Notes under the pieces: model-generated
What the model saw: the letters and a program-made list of their open reading frames with translations, nothing else
The model's database searches: none
Told to the model about the DNA's origin: nothing
Program-made: the position numbers and the translations under genes
Shown: positions 10,840-23,165 of the stretch, one piece after another
Numbering within the stretch: position 1 is the first letter of the stretch
Layout of the letters: each line of letters starts with the position of its first letter
NCBI RefSeq assembly: GCF_000350225.1
Contig: NW_005179111.1
Location: 270,899-334,898, forward strand
Origin: Chondrus crispus
Lineage: Eukaryota; Rhodophyta; Florideophyceae; Gigartinales; Gigartinaceae
Direction: 5' to 3'
DNA: 64,000 nucleotides

Positions 10840-13420
10840 GAGACATGCGTCGGGCGAACCATGTCCGGGACCCAGTTCCGTTCCCCGCTTTTAGCGAAGG
10901 AGACAGTCGACGACGAGGAGACAGTTGGAGTCATCGATAACCCGAAAGGACCCATTGGGGTCAAGAAGATTTTGCGAAGAGGCAAGGACGATCCGGTGGA
11001 GCAAGTCCGACGCCCCTGGTACAGATTCAAGCGCGGGGAATGTCCCGAGAAGATTTTGGTCCCTGCGAGGAAAAACTACAAAGTCTTCGCGGACATTGGA
11101 CCGACGGTCGGATTGATGAGCCGTGTACTGTCCGTGTTGGACACCGGTGCGGGACCTAATCTCATCTGGAGACGAGCTTCCCGCAGGAATGGAAACTCTT
11201 GTGTCCTTCGGACCGACCCAAGACATCGGCGATGCGAATAACAGGCCACTCCGAACTCTGGGTACACTCAAAATGCCTGTGAGACTTGGGCGTTTCGTGG
11301 CTTCAGTCGAATTCATAGTTTGTGAAAAACTCGCCGTCCCCCTAATTCTAGGCGCGGACTATTGCGATAGGTTCGTGGAGGCTATCTACCCACGAAAGAG
11401 GACAGTTGAGTTAGCGGATTTTTCGGAGGCTCCGATCGTACGGCGATTCTCGGCGAGAAAATTGAAGAAGTATTTGGTCCCCAGAGAGGGCGAGACTGAT
11501 GCAAAAGGGGAGCGAGTTTCCCCCAGGGTGAAGGTGGCAAGAGCCACGACCATTGAGCCAGGGACGCAACACGTAGTCGAATGCACCTCGAAGAGGACTG
11601 GGTTGGTCGTCGTTCAACCCTACGCACCCCTGTACGACATGCACGGACTGGTAAGCACCAACGGTGTAGTCCAAGTTGAGCCTGACAAACCTTTTAGATT
11701 GCTTATTGCGAATTTTAGGAATTACCCTGTCAGGGTTCAAAAAGGCCAAGTGGTGGTGGAATTACTACCGCCCCCGAGGGCCGTATTCAAGAGCAATACC
11801 ACCATTGGTGAGGTACTTGGAATTCAAGGAAAGGATGAGGAAAAATTTACTAATTCTACCCCGCCGCCTACGGGCGAGAGAAGATGTGAACCGTCGGAAC
11901 AAGATCGCGAGGACCAGCAAGGAGAACGGGAGGAAGGGCTCTCCGCGACGGCAACTACGAAGCCGGAGCGGCGGAATGAGCCTCCCCCGCCGGACGTTGA
12001 GGAGCTCGACCTGAGCCACGTGCCGGACCAGCTGCGCGAAAGATTCCGCCGGATGTTAAAAAAATATTCCCGCATGTGGGATGGGACCCTTGGTGAGATC
12101 AACACCACGGTCCACCGGATTGAACTGGCCCCGGATACAAGGCCAATTGCACAAGCTCCCTACCGAGCCGGTCCAAAGGCTCGGGAGGTCGAGGATGCAG
12201 AAGTACAGAAGATGTTAGAAGCAGGAGTCATCGAGCCGGCGCAGTCAGAATGGGCGTGGCCCGTTTTATTAGTGCCCAAGCCGGATGGATCGATGCGCTT
12301 TTGCGTAGACTACCGCAGGTTAAACGCGGTAACGGTGAAGGACACGTACCCTTTGCCGCGCATGGATGAGTGTCTGGACTCCTTGGGAGACACCAAGGTC
12401 TTTTCCGCGTTGGACGCGATTTCAGGGTATTAGCAGATGCCTATTCCGGAAGCGGACCGCGACAAGACAGCTTTTCCGTGTCACTCAGGTCTCTACCGTT
12501 TTTCAAGAATGCCCTTCGGGCTTACCAATGCGCCAGCGACGTTTCAGAGAGCTATGGATATCCTGCTCTCCCCGTTCCGCTGGAAATGCTGTCTGGTATA
12601 TCTAGGTGATATCATCATCTTCAGCAAATTCTGGGAGGAGCACGTCGTCCACGTTGACGAAATACTGTCTGTATTGGAAAAGGCAGGTGTGAAGCTCAAG
12701 CTTCGCAAGTGCGATTTTTTCGTCGAAAAGATCAAGTACCTGAGCCATGTCGTTCGGCCAGGTACATTGGAAGTTGATGCCGCGCGAACCGCCGCATTGA
12801 AACAAGTGAGGTACCCTCAAACGCAGACCCAGCTCAGGAGCTTCTTGGGACTTTGTAATGTCTACCGCAGATTCGTTCCGCATTATGCGAAAATTGCGCA
12901 TCCCCTAAACCAACTACTGAAGAAAGGACAACCGGTCTAGTTGGAAGGATTCGACGAACGATGCGAAAAAGCTTTTCATAAGCTCAAAGACGCTATCTTG
13001 GCACCGCCGGTGTTGGCGCTGCCGAAGAAAGACCTACCATACTCGGTAGACACCGATGCAAGCGACTATCAAATCGGCGCTGCAATATTTCAAACGCACC
13101 CGGATGCGCAACGTAAACCCATCGGGTTCTTTTCAAGAACGTTATCCGCAGCCGAGAGAAACTATTCTGTATCAGAAAAAGAATGTCTAGCGGTAATTTG
13201 GGCCGTACAGACTTTAAGACTACATTTATATGGCGAGCACTTCATTGTGCATACCGACCATGCCTCATTGAGGTGGTTGATGAACGTAACCGACCCCAGC
13301 GGGAGATTAATCCGATAGAGGCTCCGCCTCTCGGAATTTTATTTTGAAATCAAGTACAAGAAGGGCAAGGCTAACAGCCAAGCTGATGCCCTGTCAAGAC
13401 TACGGACCGCTGGAGAAACC
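10840..13420 (+). pseudogene. pol: pol (protease, reverse transcriptase, RNase H) of retrotransposon A, degraded
   Basis: The aspartic protease motif DTGAG is at 11140, but the frame shifts a few codons later, and the rest of the protease and RT lies in the next frame. The RT core is clear: FCVDYRRLN, LDAISGY, MPFGLTNAPATFQ. The catalytic box, normally YLDD, reads YLGD near 12598-12610, so the polymerase would be inactive. RNase H follows with VDTDAS, SEKECLAVIWA and HTDHASL. Three in-frame TAG codons (12431, 12938, 13316) stand where tryptophan is expected: after SGY, after GQPV, and in the RLIR-RLRL box. All would arise from TGG by one G-to-A change. The gene is dead despite near-identical LTRs. 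Confidence 0.9.
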
Positions 13421-13539
13421 GTCGACGAAATCGACGACGAAATTCCATGCTTTATGGCCGAACCGGCCGAGGGTACAGTGGAGGACGAGGACAATTCTGA
13501 CGCGTTAGACGACATCCTCGCTCTTGAGGGGGGGCCGCC

Positions 13540-15240
13540 TCTGATCGCCTCGATCAATTCCAAACTGTCACTCCGGAGGAGCTCATTCGCGAGCAAGCCG
13601 TCGACCCCTTCTGCAACCGCATCAAGGAAGAAATGGACGCCGGAAAGGTGACAACGTTCAGCATGGAGACCGAGGAACTCGAAGCAACTCTATGCCGTAC
13701 CGCGGCGGAGTTTGTACAAGTGGTGATACCACAATCGTTCAGGGACCGCGTCCTAGGGTTGAGCCACTACGCAAAATTGGTAGGCCACCCGGGAGGTAGG
13801 AAACTTTACAAGACATTGAGAAGATATTTTTATTGGCCTACGATGGCCATAGACTGCTACGCAGTCGCGAAGAATTGCGCCGCATGCGCGCGGGAAAGGG
13901 TGAAGTTAAGAAGAAACACGAAGGAAATGAAGCTGTTCACGCCCCAAGCTCCGCTGGAGTTTGTTGCCATCGACATTCTCGGCGAGCTAATTACAACTAA
14001 ACGAGGAAATCGGTATATTCTCGTGATCAGCGACCGGTACTCGAGACTGGTACGAACCGTACCGTTGAAGAAGACATCAGCTACGCACATCGCACAAGCC
14101 TTCGTTCACCATTGGGTATTCGTGTACGGACCGCCGGTCAAGCTGCTGTCTGACAATGGAACACAATTCACGGCCCGGTTCTTTCAGAACGTCTGTCGAA
14201 TTCTCGGCATACGCAATGTGTTCACGACTACGTACCACCCGCAACCCAACGGCCAAGTTGAGAGGTTTAACCGCACGCTGACTTCCGCGTTGCGAAAATA
14301 TGTTGGAGAGCATCCCAAGGACTGGGACCTATTTAGCGACGCCGTGACGTTCGCATACAACACACAAGTTCATCGAACTACGAACATCGCGCCCTTCGAG
14401 CTGGTGTTAGCTCGGGCGCCGAGAAGCATTGCGTTACAGGCACAGCCAAGTTTGGAAGGATTTAGCTCGAATCGGGCGTACTACCTGAAATGGCACTCGT
14501 GGTTGGAAAGCCTGATGAAAGGCGCTGGTAAGAGCTTGCGGAAAGAACAAGCGCGCTACAAGCGAAATTTCGACGCAAGGCTCCGCAAGTCGAAGTATGA
14601 CATCCCTTCAGGATCATACGTATTCCTTCGGAAAGAGCAAGGCAAGGCCACCAAGCCGAAACATAAGTTGGCACACGTGGCTACGGGTCCATATCAAGTG
14701 AAGGAGTCAACTGAGAATACGGTCGTCATTTCCATCGGCGACCAGGAAGAGCGCGTGTCGCGAGATAGAGTCGAATTAGCCCCTAGTCCCATGGACTACA
14801 CGCCGATAGTCGGGCTACGACAAGCGCTACAATTCCTCAACACAGAATGAGAACGAGAAGGACCCGTCGCGCAAGCGAAGGATAGGATGGATGACGGACC
14901 GTTGATAAATCAGGAAGCTACGGGCACCCCGCCCGATCTACAAGAGATGGGAGGTTCGGAAGGACAGGATGAGGATGAGTCGCTGGCTCTTCGGAAGGGG
15001 GACGTTCAGTTGGACACGCAGGAAGAAGGAGCCGGGAGTCAGGAGTAGGTGATCGACAAGATCGTGGACCACGGCTACGACGGGGAGAAATTAATTCTCA
15101 AAGTGAGATGGTATGGGTATACCCTCAAGGACGCAACGTGGGAAGCCATCGAGCAATTGCCCCGCAGCGCGGCCGTCACGTATTTCCGACGGAAAAGACT
15201 ATCCTTGCCCGCGCAGGTCGCGCAAGCGCAATCAGGATAG
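13540..15240 (+). pseudogene. int: Integrase and chromodomain of retrotransposon A
   Basis: This part lies one frame away from RNase H, with the shift near 13550. It starts with the H2C2 zinc-binding region (HYAKLVGHPGGRK, then CAACAR) and has the DDE core: D in FVAIDILGEL, D in LLSDNGTQF, E in HPQPNGQVERFNRT. The integrase body (13633-14850) is fully open. An in-frame TGA at 14848 and an in-frame TAG at 15046 interrupt the tail, and both could be former TGG codons. The tail ends in a chromodomain (residues like KIVDHGYDG, LILKVRWYGY, ATWEAIEQL) closing at 15240. Chromodomains in Ty3 elements are known to steer integration to marked chromatin; the insertion in satellite DNA is compatible with this but does not prove it. 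Confidence 0.9.
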
Positions 15241-18200
15241 TGGTAACCAAGAATCTCCCATGTCAGTGTCAGTGCGGTAATCCGCACTGGGCAGAGCGAG
15301 CCGACCTGAGGGTCAAGAAAAGGGGAACGATGAGATGGAACAAACCAGGTGAGGGGCCTTAAGATAGCCACCCGCAAGTAGAAGCAGCGCGCGCACGTGT
15401 AGGATGAGCGTTGTGATGAGATATTCAGGTCGGAAGTCGCGTAACGGGGTGCCAAGCGAAGAAAGAACGCTGGAAGAACGGGGAATGGACTGGATAATCC
15501 ACCTTTTTCACTCTTACCTTCATAACAGTTCGGTCTCGTTTTTGTTTTATTTGTGATTGCTTGTGTGTTGTTCTATTTTATTTTATTTTTGAGACGTTGG
15601 GGACACGACCCCGCACCGCGGAGGTCAGTCAGCAAGTCTATGAGGAGTCCAAGGCGGACGTTGAAGAGGCGATAATCTTCGAGATCAATTCCGCCTTTGA
15701 CAAGGTTACAGCTGACACCCGCGTGGCGGGATTCTCACCGGGTCATAACGAAGACCTGTCTTTCCTTTCTTTTCCTTTTCTTTGCTTCGGTTTTGTTTCT
15801 TTTTGTTTTTTTTGATGTCAAAGACACAGCCCCGGGCAACGTCCGGGGCACCTAAGAGAATGAGGAAGGTGAACCAAGTCGTCCACTTACAAGAAGAGAA
15901 AAGAAAAATGGATGCACGAAGTTGATGGCCAACCAGGTGACATTAGTTAGATTAGAAAAATATATATGTATGTAGCGAACGCCGTGAGACAGGACGGAGT
16001 CCGGAAGACGTGTGCTCTACGAGTGACGGCGCACGACGATGAGATTAAGGCAGAGCTTCCCGGAGGGGCGTACTTCATGTCGTTGGGGAAGGGCTGAAAT
16101 GGCCGACGGCTGGTTGAAGGGCTGTGGGTGATTGAGGAAGTGTCTGGTGGCAACCAGACGGCAGCATAAATGGGAGAGCGGAGCGCCTTTGAAAGGGGGT
16201 AAGTGAAGGAACAAGCGTGGTTCTGCAGTCGCGTGTGTAGGCCTACCGATTAGGTTGTGTCGGTCGCGAATGCTATACACCCGAATATCCCGCGCAAGTT
16301 GGCTATTCTCGCTGATACTGTGGGGGGCAACAGGGAAAGGAGGAGCAGACTACTGTCCTCCACGGTGGACATGGGGGTGCGTCAGACGGACGAGTGGGTT
16401 ACCTTCGAGTCGAGGGAGAAGGTGTTCAAAGGATGTAGCTGATGTGCATGCGCGTGCGGGCAGGGCGAAGCAGGAGAAAGTGGGCGATGAAATGTGCAAC
16501 GAGGCTGAGGTATTGGCAGAAACGAGTGTCGGAGGCGTGGGAGGCGTACCTCTTGAGGATGAAGAGATGCACCACGATGCGAGGGGAGAGTCCGAAGGGC
16601 AGGCAGTTGTCGTTGGATGGCCCATCGCGTAAGCCACGGGACACCTCCGAGTACACCGCAACACCCCCCCGTGCAGATCGACAAGTGTCCCGATGCCCAA
16701 GTGGAACGCAGAACCACATCGGGAATTTTGAAGCAAAATTTAGGAAGGCATGTCGAATGGAGCGCACGAGGCGCCGGGTACTTAGAAAAAAAAAGAGGGG
16801 TGCAAACAGCGCGCACAAGTCCGTACCCCGCCCGCCATTCGAAGATACCAGCAGGAAAAAGTGGAGCGTGCCCGTCCCGTGCGGAATGTCGAAAAAGGGA
16901 GCGACGTCAGTCGTCGGCTGTATTCACAAGCGAGGGCAGAGGGACCCTACTGTCTGCAATGATGCGGCGAATCGAAGAAGCACAGCTTAACTGAAGATAT
17001 CCATAAGCCTCTCGGGTCCGATGAACTCTGACCCCCGCGTAGTTTTCCTAACGCGCGCGCCACACACACTTACTGATCACTGACGATCAACTACTGCTTA
17101 ATTTCCTTTCTTTCTTTCTGTTTGTCTTTTTTTGTCTTGTGACCTAGAGAACGCGGCGCAGACCAACAAGAGTCACGATCATACGATTATGACGGTATCA
17201 TCGCACGCGCTGTTCCGTACGCCAACAAGCCACAAAAAATGGAGATTCGAAATGTTATCCGTATCCCTGAACAAGCGGGAAGCGTTGTGACATGGGGAGG
17301 AAAACGTTTCAAGGAAATGGCAGAGGTCGGTTCGTGGATCGACTAATAAGAGGGAGAAGAGCAGGGGAGAATAAGAGAAGGAAAAATAAGACATGAGCTG
17401 CATGGGTGAGGGCGAAAATGAGAGCACCCAAGAATAGGATGAAAAGACAGTGTTACTTCAAGAGGAGGATTTCGGGACGCGTACACTGTGAGGAAGAGGA
17501 GGAGTCAAGGGTGGAAGATCCAAGCGCTGACGCCGACGACGCAACGAATCGGTACTTTCTCGAGAATGTTTGCCGTGTGTTGTCGAACGGGGAACGGGTG
17601 ATTGAGCTGGGTAATTCACTTTTTAACACCCGGGGGGTGGTCAAAGTGTTGGTGAAGAAGGCTGCACAGCATCAGGAAACCGCCGTGGAATGCTTGAAAG
17701 AGATTTCTTGTCAGACGGTACGGGATCAGCAGGACAGCTGGAGACAAAAGGGTATTGAGAATAACTTTGGTGAAGGAACCGGCTCGTCCCAAAGCGCCAA
17801 TCGGCGACGAGATTGAAGAGCGTGGTTAGTGCCAGCCGTAAGACGACGCGATGCGTGAGGAGGACTTGAGAGGTTCGGAGAAGTCCTCGGTAGACAGTTA
17901 ACGGTTCACGCCCCGGTTACAGATGCGGTTATCGTGTCCACGTGCCCCAAGAGCTAGTGGTTTTGAGAGGCATACGCTTCGATTAGGACCGGCTCACGGT
18001 CATCACATGACGACAGCGTCCGATGGGAGCACCCACATTACGTCAACCGGAGCTCATTGTGAGAAATAATCTCTCACGAGGTGATCAGGGTCTTATCGTC
18101 GTCCAAGGAGGAGAAGGTAATGCAGCTTGATGTGGAGCCTGGAGTCTCCAGGCCGAGTGTTGACGTACGAGAGGAACGATCCCAACGGACAAAAAGGGAT

Positions 18201-19290
18201 GCATGATGATGAGAGTTGATACTCTGGATCTGAAAACGCGACGAACGTCGGCAATGACGTCTGAGAGACTATGTGCAATTACTGAGAGTACCTCTCGTTT
18301 GGACAAATTGATAGCGGCGCGAAGCCCTGAGGACCAGGAACTTCACACCCACTTCGATCCGTGCAGAAACACGGATGCAAGCAGGACGGCCAAGCTCAAG
18401 CTCAACGGATCGAGTCACTCGCTGAGATGAAAAAAACGGTAGGACAAAGAGGAAAGGAGAGTAGGCGAAGAGACGGTGCGCTGGGGGATGACGCGAGGTG
18501 AGGGAAAATTAAATTCCTCTCTTCACAAACATTAAGGCCTGTTTGTAGGGAAAAGGAGGTCGATGGAGACGGGAAGAATTCCCTACTTTGTAGGAAAATG
18601 AGGCACAAAAAAACGGGCGAAGCAGAATGACCTTTTTATTGACAGGGGTTGAAGCGCTCTTTGATGAGCAGAGTTTGCGAGATAAGACGTCGGAGACATG
18701 CCGACTGCATCTCCGCCGCGAACGAGCTGGGTTAGTTGATAGGCTTAAGAACCCTACGTGGCCAGAGTGGCACCCCATCAAAAGGGCAAGATCGGGAAGG
18801 GACGACCCCGATCGCCACCGAGTTGGCGACTACGTTTATGATGAGCGCACCCCATCAGAGAGAATGATCGTCAGAGCCCTGGAATTTTGATTTAAGGGGG
18901 AACTAGGCAAGGATTTGTGTGCGGAACGCAAAACGTCACTGCATTCTTCCTGGGGGTTTTTGGGCGATGAGAAAACTAATGTAGCTATGAGCAAGAAGGA
19001 AAATTTGACGTCAAGGGACGATGTGTTAGGAAGGAACGCAGGGGTGCACGGAAAGTGGATAAGAGAAGGGAGACAGTAAAGTGGAAAAGAGAAGGAAAGT
19101 GGAGAGAAGAAGATGCGACCGCGGCGACGGGGCGTATGAAAAAAAGAGGAGGAAGTTGATAGGAGACGGAAACGCAATTTATTTTCGGTGGAAAGAAGGG
19201 AAGTGTCGACGATGAGACGACACTCTCAGAGGACAATGATCCGAACATGGATCGGCAAGACGCTACCATCGGCAATGGGTCAATGGGACA
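15241..19290. other. Non-coding-looking part of retrotransposon A between chromodomain and antisense gene
   Basis: About 4 kb inside the element without a gene I can support. Frames of 130-180 codons exist on both strands near 16400-17000 and 17406-17816, but they overlap one another and show no domains. A purine tract GAAAGGGGGTAA near 16194 resembles the one at the 3' LTR and could be a leftover from an earlier element end. Confidence 0.45.
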
Positions 19291-19292
19291 AT

Positions 19293-21245
19293 TCATCCAA
19301 GGATTTTTTCCTTTGGAAATGAGGCGATAAGTTGCGCCAGTAAGCGCAGGTCAACGAGGGACGCTTCTCGAAGAGCCCCCTCGTTTATTCCGTGAGCACG
19401 GAGCAATGTGCGATAGACGCTGGCGGCGCCGTTGTTCTTTTTGATAACATCTGGAGAGGACGGGGAGGTCGAGCCTCCCCTGGTCGATTGGACTGCGTCG
19501 GCGGTTGGTGACAAGGGGGCGGCAACTGGAACAGCCGCAGGAGAAGGGGGACGAGCTGGGAAGTGCACAGGGGAAGACGGTGCAGGACGAACCAAAGGGG
19601 TAAGGGACGAAGAATTTCCCTTCCTTTCTGGGGCTGCGCGTACGAGCAGACTGTCAGTCCGGTTAGATGACGAGGGGACCTCTCTCGTCTCTGATAGAGG
19701 TTGACACCTGGCCACTGGAGGTGAATGAGACCGCAAAGGGGATTTGACCTCCTCACACTCAGGAGCTCTCGTCGCCCTTATCGAAGCATTCACGGGGAGA
19801 GTGGGGCCGGCGGGATCGACAGGAAGTGCAGTCGGTGAGACCGGTAACACAGGGCGAGAACGGAAAGGCTCCCGGGGACAGAGGTCGCGCTCGCGGGGAT
19901 CCGCAAGGAAGACGGGCAATTCAACAGGAACGGGCGTCTGACTCCCATACTGCCGACTCAGACGCGCCTCGTCCCAAGAACATTGCGATCCCGTCCAGGG
20001 GTTAAAACAAGCGTAGTCCCCCGCACCACGATGAGCACGACCAGGAGAGAAGGAGGGGCGTTGCCGGACGAAGGAACGAGAGGAATTTTGATGCGGTATT
20101 GAGTCCTAATCGACCTCCTCTATTTTATCGAGGAGAGAATGCAGTTCGGTGTCTGCATCAGCACCGCCCAGGGGAATCGAATAATTGAGGCGTCGCATAA
20201 GGCTGATGAGCTGGGGAGGCAAGTACCACAACCTCCAGCAGTCGTAGGTCTCCCACAGGAGGGTCACTGCCACTTTGGTACACCACTCTGTGAGGAAGAC
20301 TACCCAAAGGCCGTGTCGAGGATCACGTAAATACCTTCCGTAATACGTGTACACAGTGCTGAGCTCAGCCCAAAAGCCTTGGCAGACCTCCAATTGGCTC
20401 CACCACGACGGAATACGCTGGTAACGATTCACGTAATGGGACCTCGAGATTTCGCGCACCTCCAACATCTGGTAGGCCACAAAATAACCCGTGTCAGACC
20501 GAATACGGCGTTCGAAGCGCACTGTGTGCTGGAAGAAGGGGATGGTACCCCGCTTGATAAGTCGGAAATTAGCCGGAATTATGGCGCTGGTCCACATCAT
20601 AGCGTCGCCCGAAACGGTCCGTTGGTTGAACTAAAGGCGGATAGCTTCACGAGGAGGGTTATCGGAGGTCCAGGCCAGCATGTTGTCGAGGTAAGACCGC
20701 TCGCCCTCGGTGCGAAATTGCCACGTGTCACAACCGAATTCCTCAGGGATGAGATCCTGCGTCAATGGCAGCTCAAGCCTGTCACACACAGCGGTCATGA
20801 AGCGGGTCGATAACACCGCACGACCGCGAGGCGGAGTGTGACACAGGATGGAGGGAGGAATGGCGATGCGAGCCAACCAATCGTAAGACCGAATAGCTTG
20901 AAGGGGGATTTGTCCTGGAAGCATACCGGCGCCATCGGCGAACGAGTAAGCAATGTCATCGAAAGCGCATACACCGATCACTGAGAACCATTTAGCGGAA
21001 GCAAAGAGCTCAGGCTTAAGGCGCATGGCCTTATCGTGGAGCTCCGACGCAGCAGGGTATCGACGCGAGGACGGAGTGTCAGGACCGGAATCGATGTGAG
21101 CAACAGGGCCGGCATGTTGGGAATCAGGGGGTAATCGAGGGATGGAAGGAAGACTTAGAGGGTCGTGGGAAGTGGAAGAAAAGCCCACGCCGGGGCGCTT
21201 GCGTTTGGTACCACCACTCGAGTGGCTCGGGGATGAAGGAAACAT
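19293..21245 (-). pseudogene. Antisense gene of retrotransposon A, ~650 codons, two in-frame TAG stops
   Basis: On the strand opposite gag-pol a single frame runs from ATG 21245 to the stop at 19293, broken only by TAG codons at 20631 and 20106. The segments between them are in the same frame and fully open. The start lies 124 bases inside the 3' LTR. The N-terminal ~70 residues are Ser/Pro-rich with a short basic stretch (GGTKRKRPG). The middle is folded-looking and rich in Trp and Tyr (residues like WWSQLEVCQGFWAEL and HGLWVVFLTEW). After that comes a Pro/Ser-rich linker with a short Cys/Trp segment (YACFNPWTGSQCSW), and the C-terminus is helical. I recognise no family. Both stops could be former TGG (or CAG). 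Antisense transcription from the 3' LTR is an inference. The retained open frame in a dead element suggests it was once selected. Confidence 0.65.
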
Positions 21246-21355
21246 GGGGCCCGTCTTGCTCTTGCACTTTCACCGAATACCGGATGCGGCGGTGTAGGGT
21301 TATGAGAGAAACGGCGAGGAGATTATACGATGACGGAGCGGCGTACAAGAGCGCT

Positions 21356-21368
21356 CGGAAGGGGGATA
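21356..21368 (+). promoter_or_regulatory. Polypurine tract of retrotransposon A
   Basis: GGAAGGGGGATA lies immediately before the 3' LTR, the normal place for the plus-strand primer of reverse transcription. Confidence 0.7.
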
Positions 21369-22494
21369 TGTAGTGCAATACGCACCTGAAAAGGGGGGTG
21401 AAAAGAAAGGAAAATATTTGGATATGAAAAGTAGTCCGGGTTGCGGGACACACGTGTGAATAACTGCACAGTTTTAATTTTTAATTATTTTATTTTATTT
21501 AGTTAATTAGTTGGCATTAATTTTGCTGACACTAGATTAGATCTAGGATCTAGCGCCGCGAGCTACTGTAGTGGCTCCGGCGGGGCGATATGTACCTTAG
21601 CCCTCTGACCACCAAGTCAGTAAAGGTAACCCGAGTTGCCAGAGTTGAATATCGCCTTGGTCGAAGTCCGTCTTTCCGAAGACGCTCCCTTTACTACAGA
21701 TTACGTTATCCTTTGCGCTCGGGGGTTCCCTTTCTTTTTCCTTTATTTCACCTATCCTTTTCTATTTCTATCTCTATTTCTATTCCCTTAACTTGAGTTG
21801 GTTCCACAGTGCCTGATTGCGATCCGCATTGTGACGACTGGAGTAATCGGGCTCTTGTGTTGGTTCTTTTGTTTGTTGTTGGTGCCATCGGCTTTGGTTG
21901 CGACCGGACCGGTGTACGTGTCTTGGCCATCGGGCGACACGTGGGTGTAGCGCTGCTACTTGTTTACGTCCACCGACGGAGGCTGTTGCAACGACGTTTC
22001 CCTCGAAGGTCCTGTTGTGTATACAGGACAGTGTTGGTTCCATCGGATACAGGTTGCGACCGTTCCGGTGTCGGCACTTTGCCATCGGGCAGTACGGAGG
22101 TGTAGCGCTGCTACGTGTTTGCTAATTACCGACGGGCTGCGTTGCGACGCCCCCATCGAAGACCTTATCAAGGGTATAAGGTGTAACAGGCGCCCCGCGA
22201 GCATTGGCTTTACGACCCATCGGGCCCGGCTTCTTAATCGCCGCCCCGAACTCGCCGAGCAACTGCCTGTACAAGACTCTACCACCATTCGTCCCGGGGC
22301 GGGCCTCTTCCTTTTGCTCCCCCCTGTCTTGGACTTGAGCTACTGTGGGCCGCAAACCCACTTAAAGGGAAAGGGAGAATCGGACACTCCGTAGGGCTGT
22401 GCCGTCGGCAACTCTTGTTGGTTGTTGTTTGTTGGTTGTGTTGTCGCTGGACCGTTGGACCCTGGTTCCGGCCTGACAGGCGCATTGCACTACA
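21369..22494 (+). repeat. 3' LTR of retrotransposon A
   Basis: 1126 bp with the same inverted ends as the 5' LTR. It is followed directly by the second copy of the AAAGG target duplication and by the continuing minisatellite. Confidence 0.95.
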
Positions 22495-23165
22495 AAAGGG
22501 GTGCGAGAATGATAAGTTCGGGAGGATAGCACCCACGATGCGTTCTCAAGGAATGCAAGACTGATACGTTCCGGAGGGGTGCGCCCACGACCCGTTCTAA
22601 AGGGGGACGAGAATGATACGTTCGGGAGGGGTGCGAGAATGATACGTGCGGGAGGGGTGCGCCCATGATGCGTTTTGGAGGGGCGCGAGAATGATACGTT
22701 CCGGAGGGGTGCGCCCACGATACGTTCAAAAGGGGTGCCAGAATGATACGTTCGGGAGGGGTGCGCCCACGACGCGTTCTAAAGGGGGACGAGAATGATA
22801 CGTTCGGGAGGGGTGCGAGAGTGGTACGTGCCGGAGGGGTGCGCATATGATGCGTTCTGGAGGGGCGCGAGAATGATACGTTCCGGAGGTGTGCGCCCAC
22901 GACGCGTTCAAAAGGGCTGCGCGAATGATACGTTCGGGAGGGGTGCGCCCACGACGCGTTCTAAAGGGGTGCCAGAATGATACGTTCCGGAGGGGTGCGC
23001 CTATGATGTGTTCTGGAGGGGCGCGAGAACGATGCTTTTTGGACAGGTGCGAGAATGATACGTTGGGGTGGATGCGTGCACGATTCGTTCTGGAAGGGTG
23101 CGAGAATGATGCGTTTTGAAGGTGTGCCAGAATGATACTTTCGAGAGGGCTACTCACAACACGCG
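22495..23165. repeat. 26-bp minisatellite, right part
   Basis: Continuation of the array at 5430-7278, with the same alternating 26-bp monomers. It was split by insertion of retrotransposon A and decays near 23160. Confidence 0.85.

Larger units (their letters stand above)
7279..22494 (+). mobile_element. Retrotransposon A: complete 15.2-kb Ty3/gypsy-type element with antisense gene
   Basis: LTRs at 7279-8405 and 21369-22494 are near-identical and share 11-bp inverted ends (TGTAGTGCAAT...ATTGCACTACA). The element is flanked by a perfect 5-bp target duplication, AAAGG (7274-7278 and 22495-22499), and sits inside the 26-bp minisatellite. Order on the + strand: primer binding site, gag, protease, reverse transcriptase, RNase H, integrase, chromodomain, then about 6.1 kb with a long minus-strand frame, purine tract and 3' LTR. 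Integrase after RT/RNase H places it in Ty3/gypsy, and the terminal chromodomain fits a chromovirus-like lineage. Several stops and frameshifts in gag and pol mean it cannot be autonomous. Confidence 0.95.

Noticed and set aside
12431..15048. Read-through or recoded UAG/UGA as tryptophan
   Set aside because: Trp replacement by recoding would need both UAG and UGA; the elements also carry frameshifts and a lost RT catalytic residue, so mutation is simpler.
16442..16990. 182-codon + strand frame in the 3' part of A
   Set aside because: Arg/Lys-rich from GA-rich DNA, overlapped by frames of similar length on both strands, without domain or conserved start.
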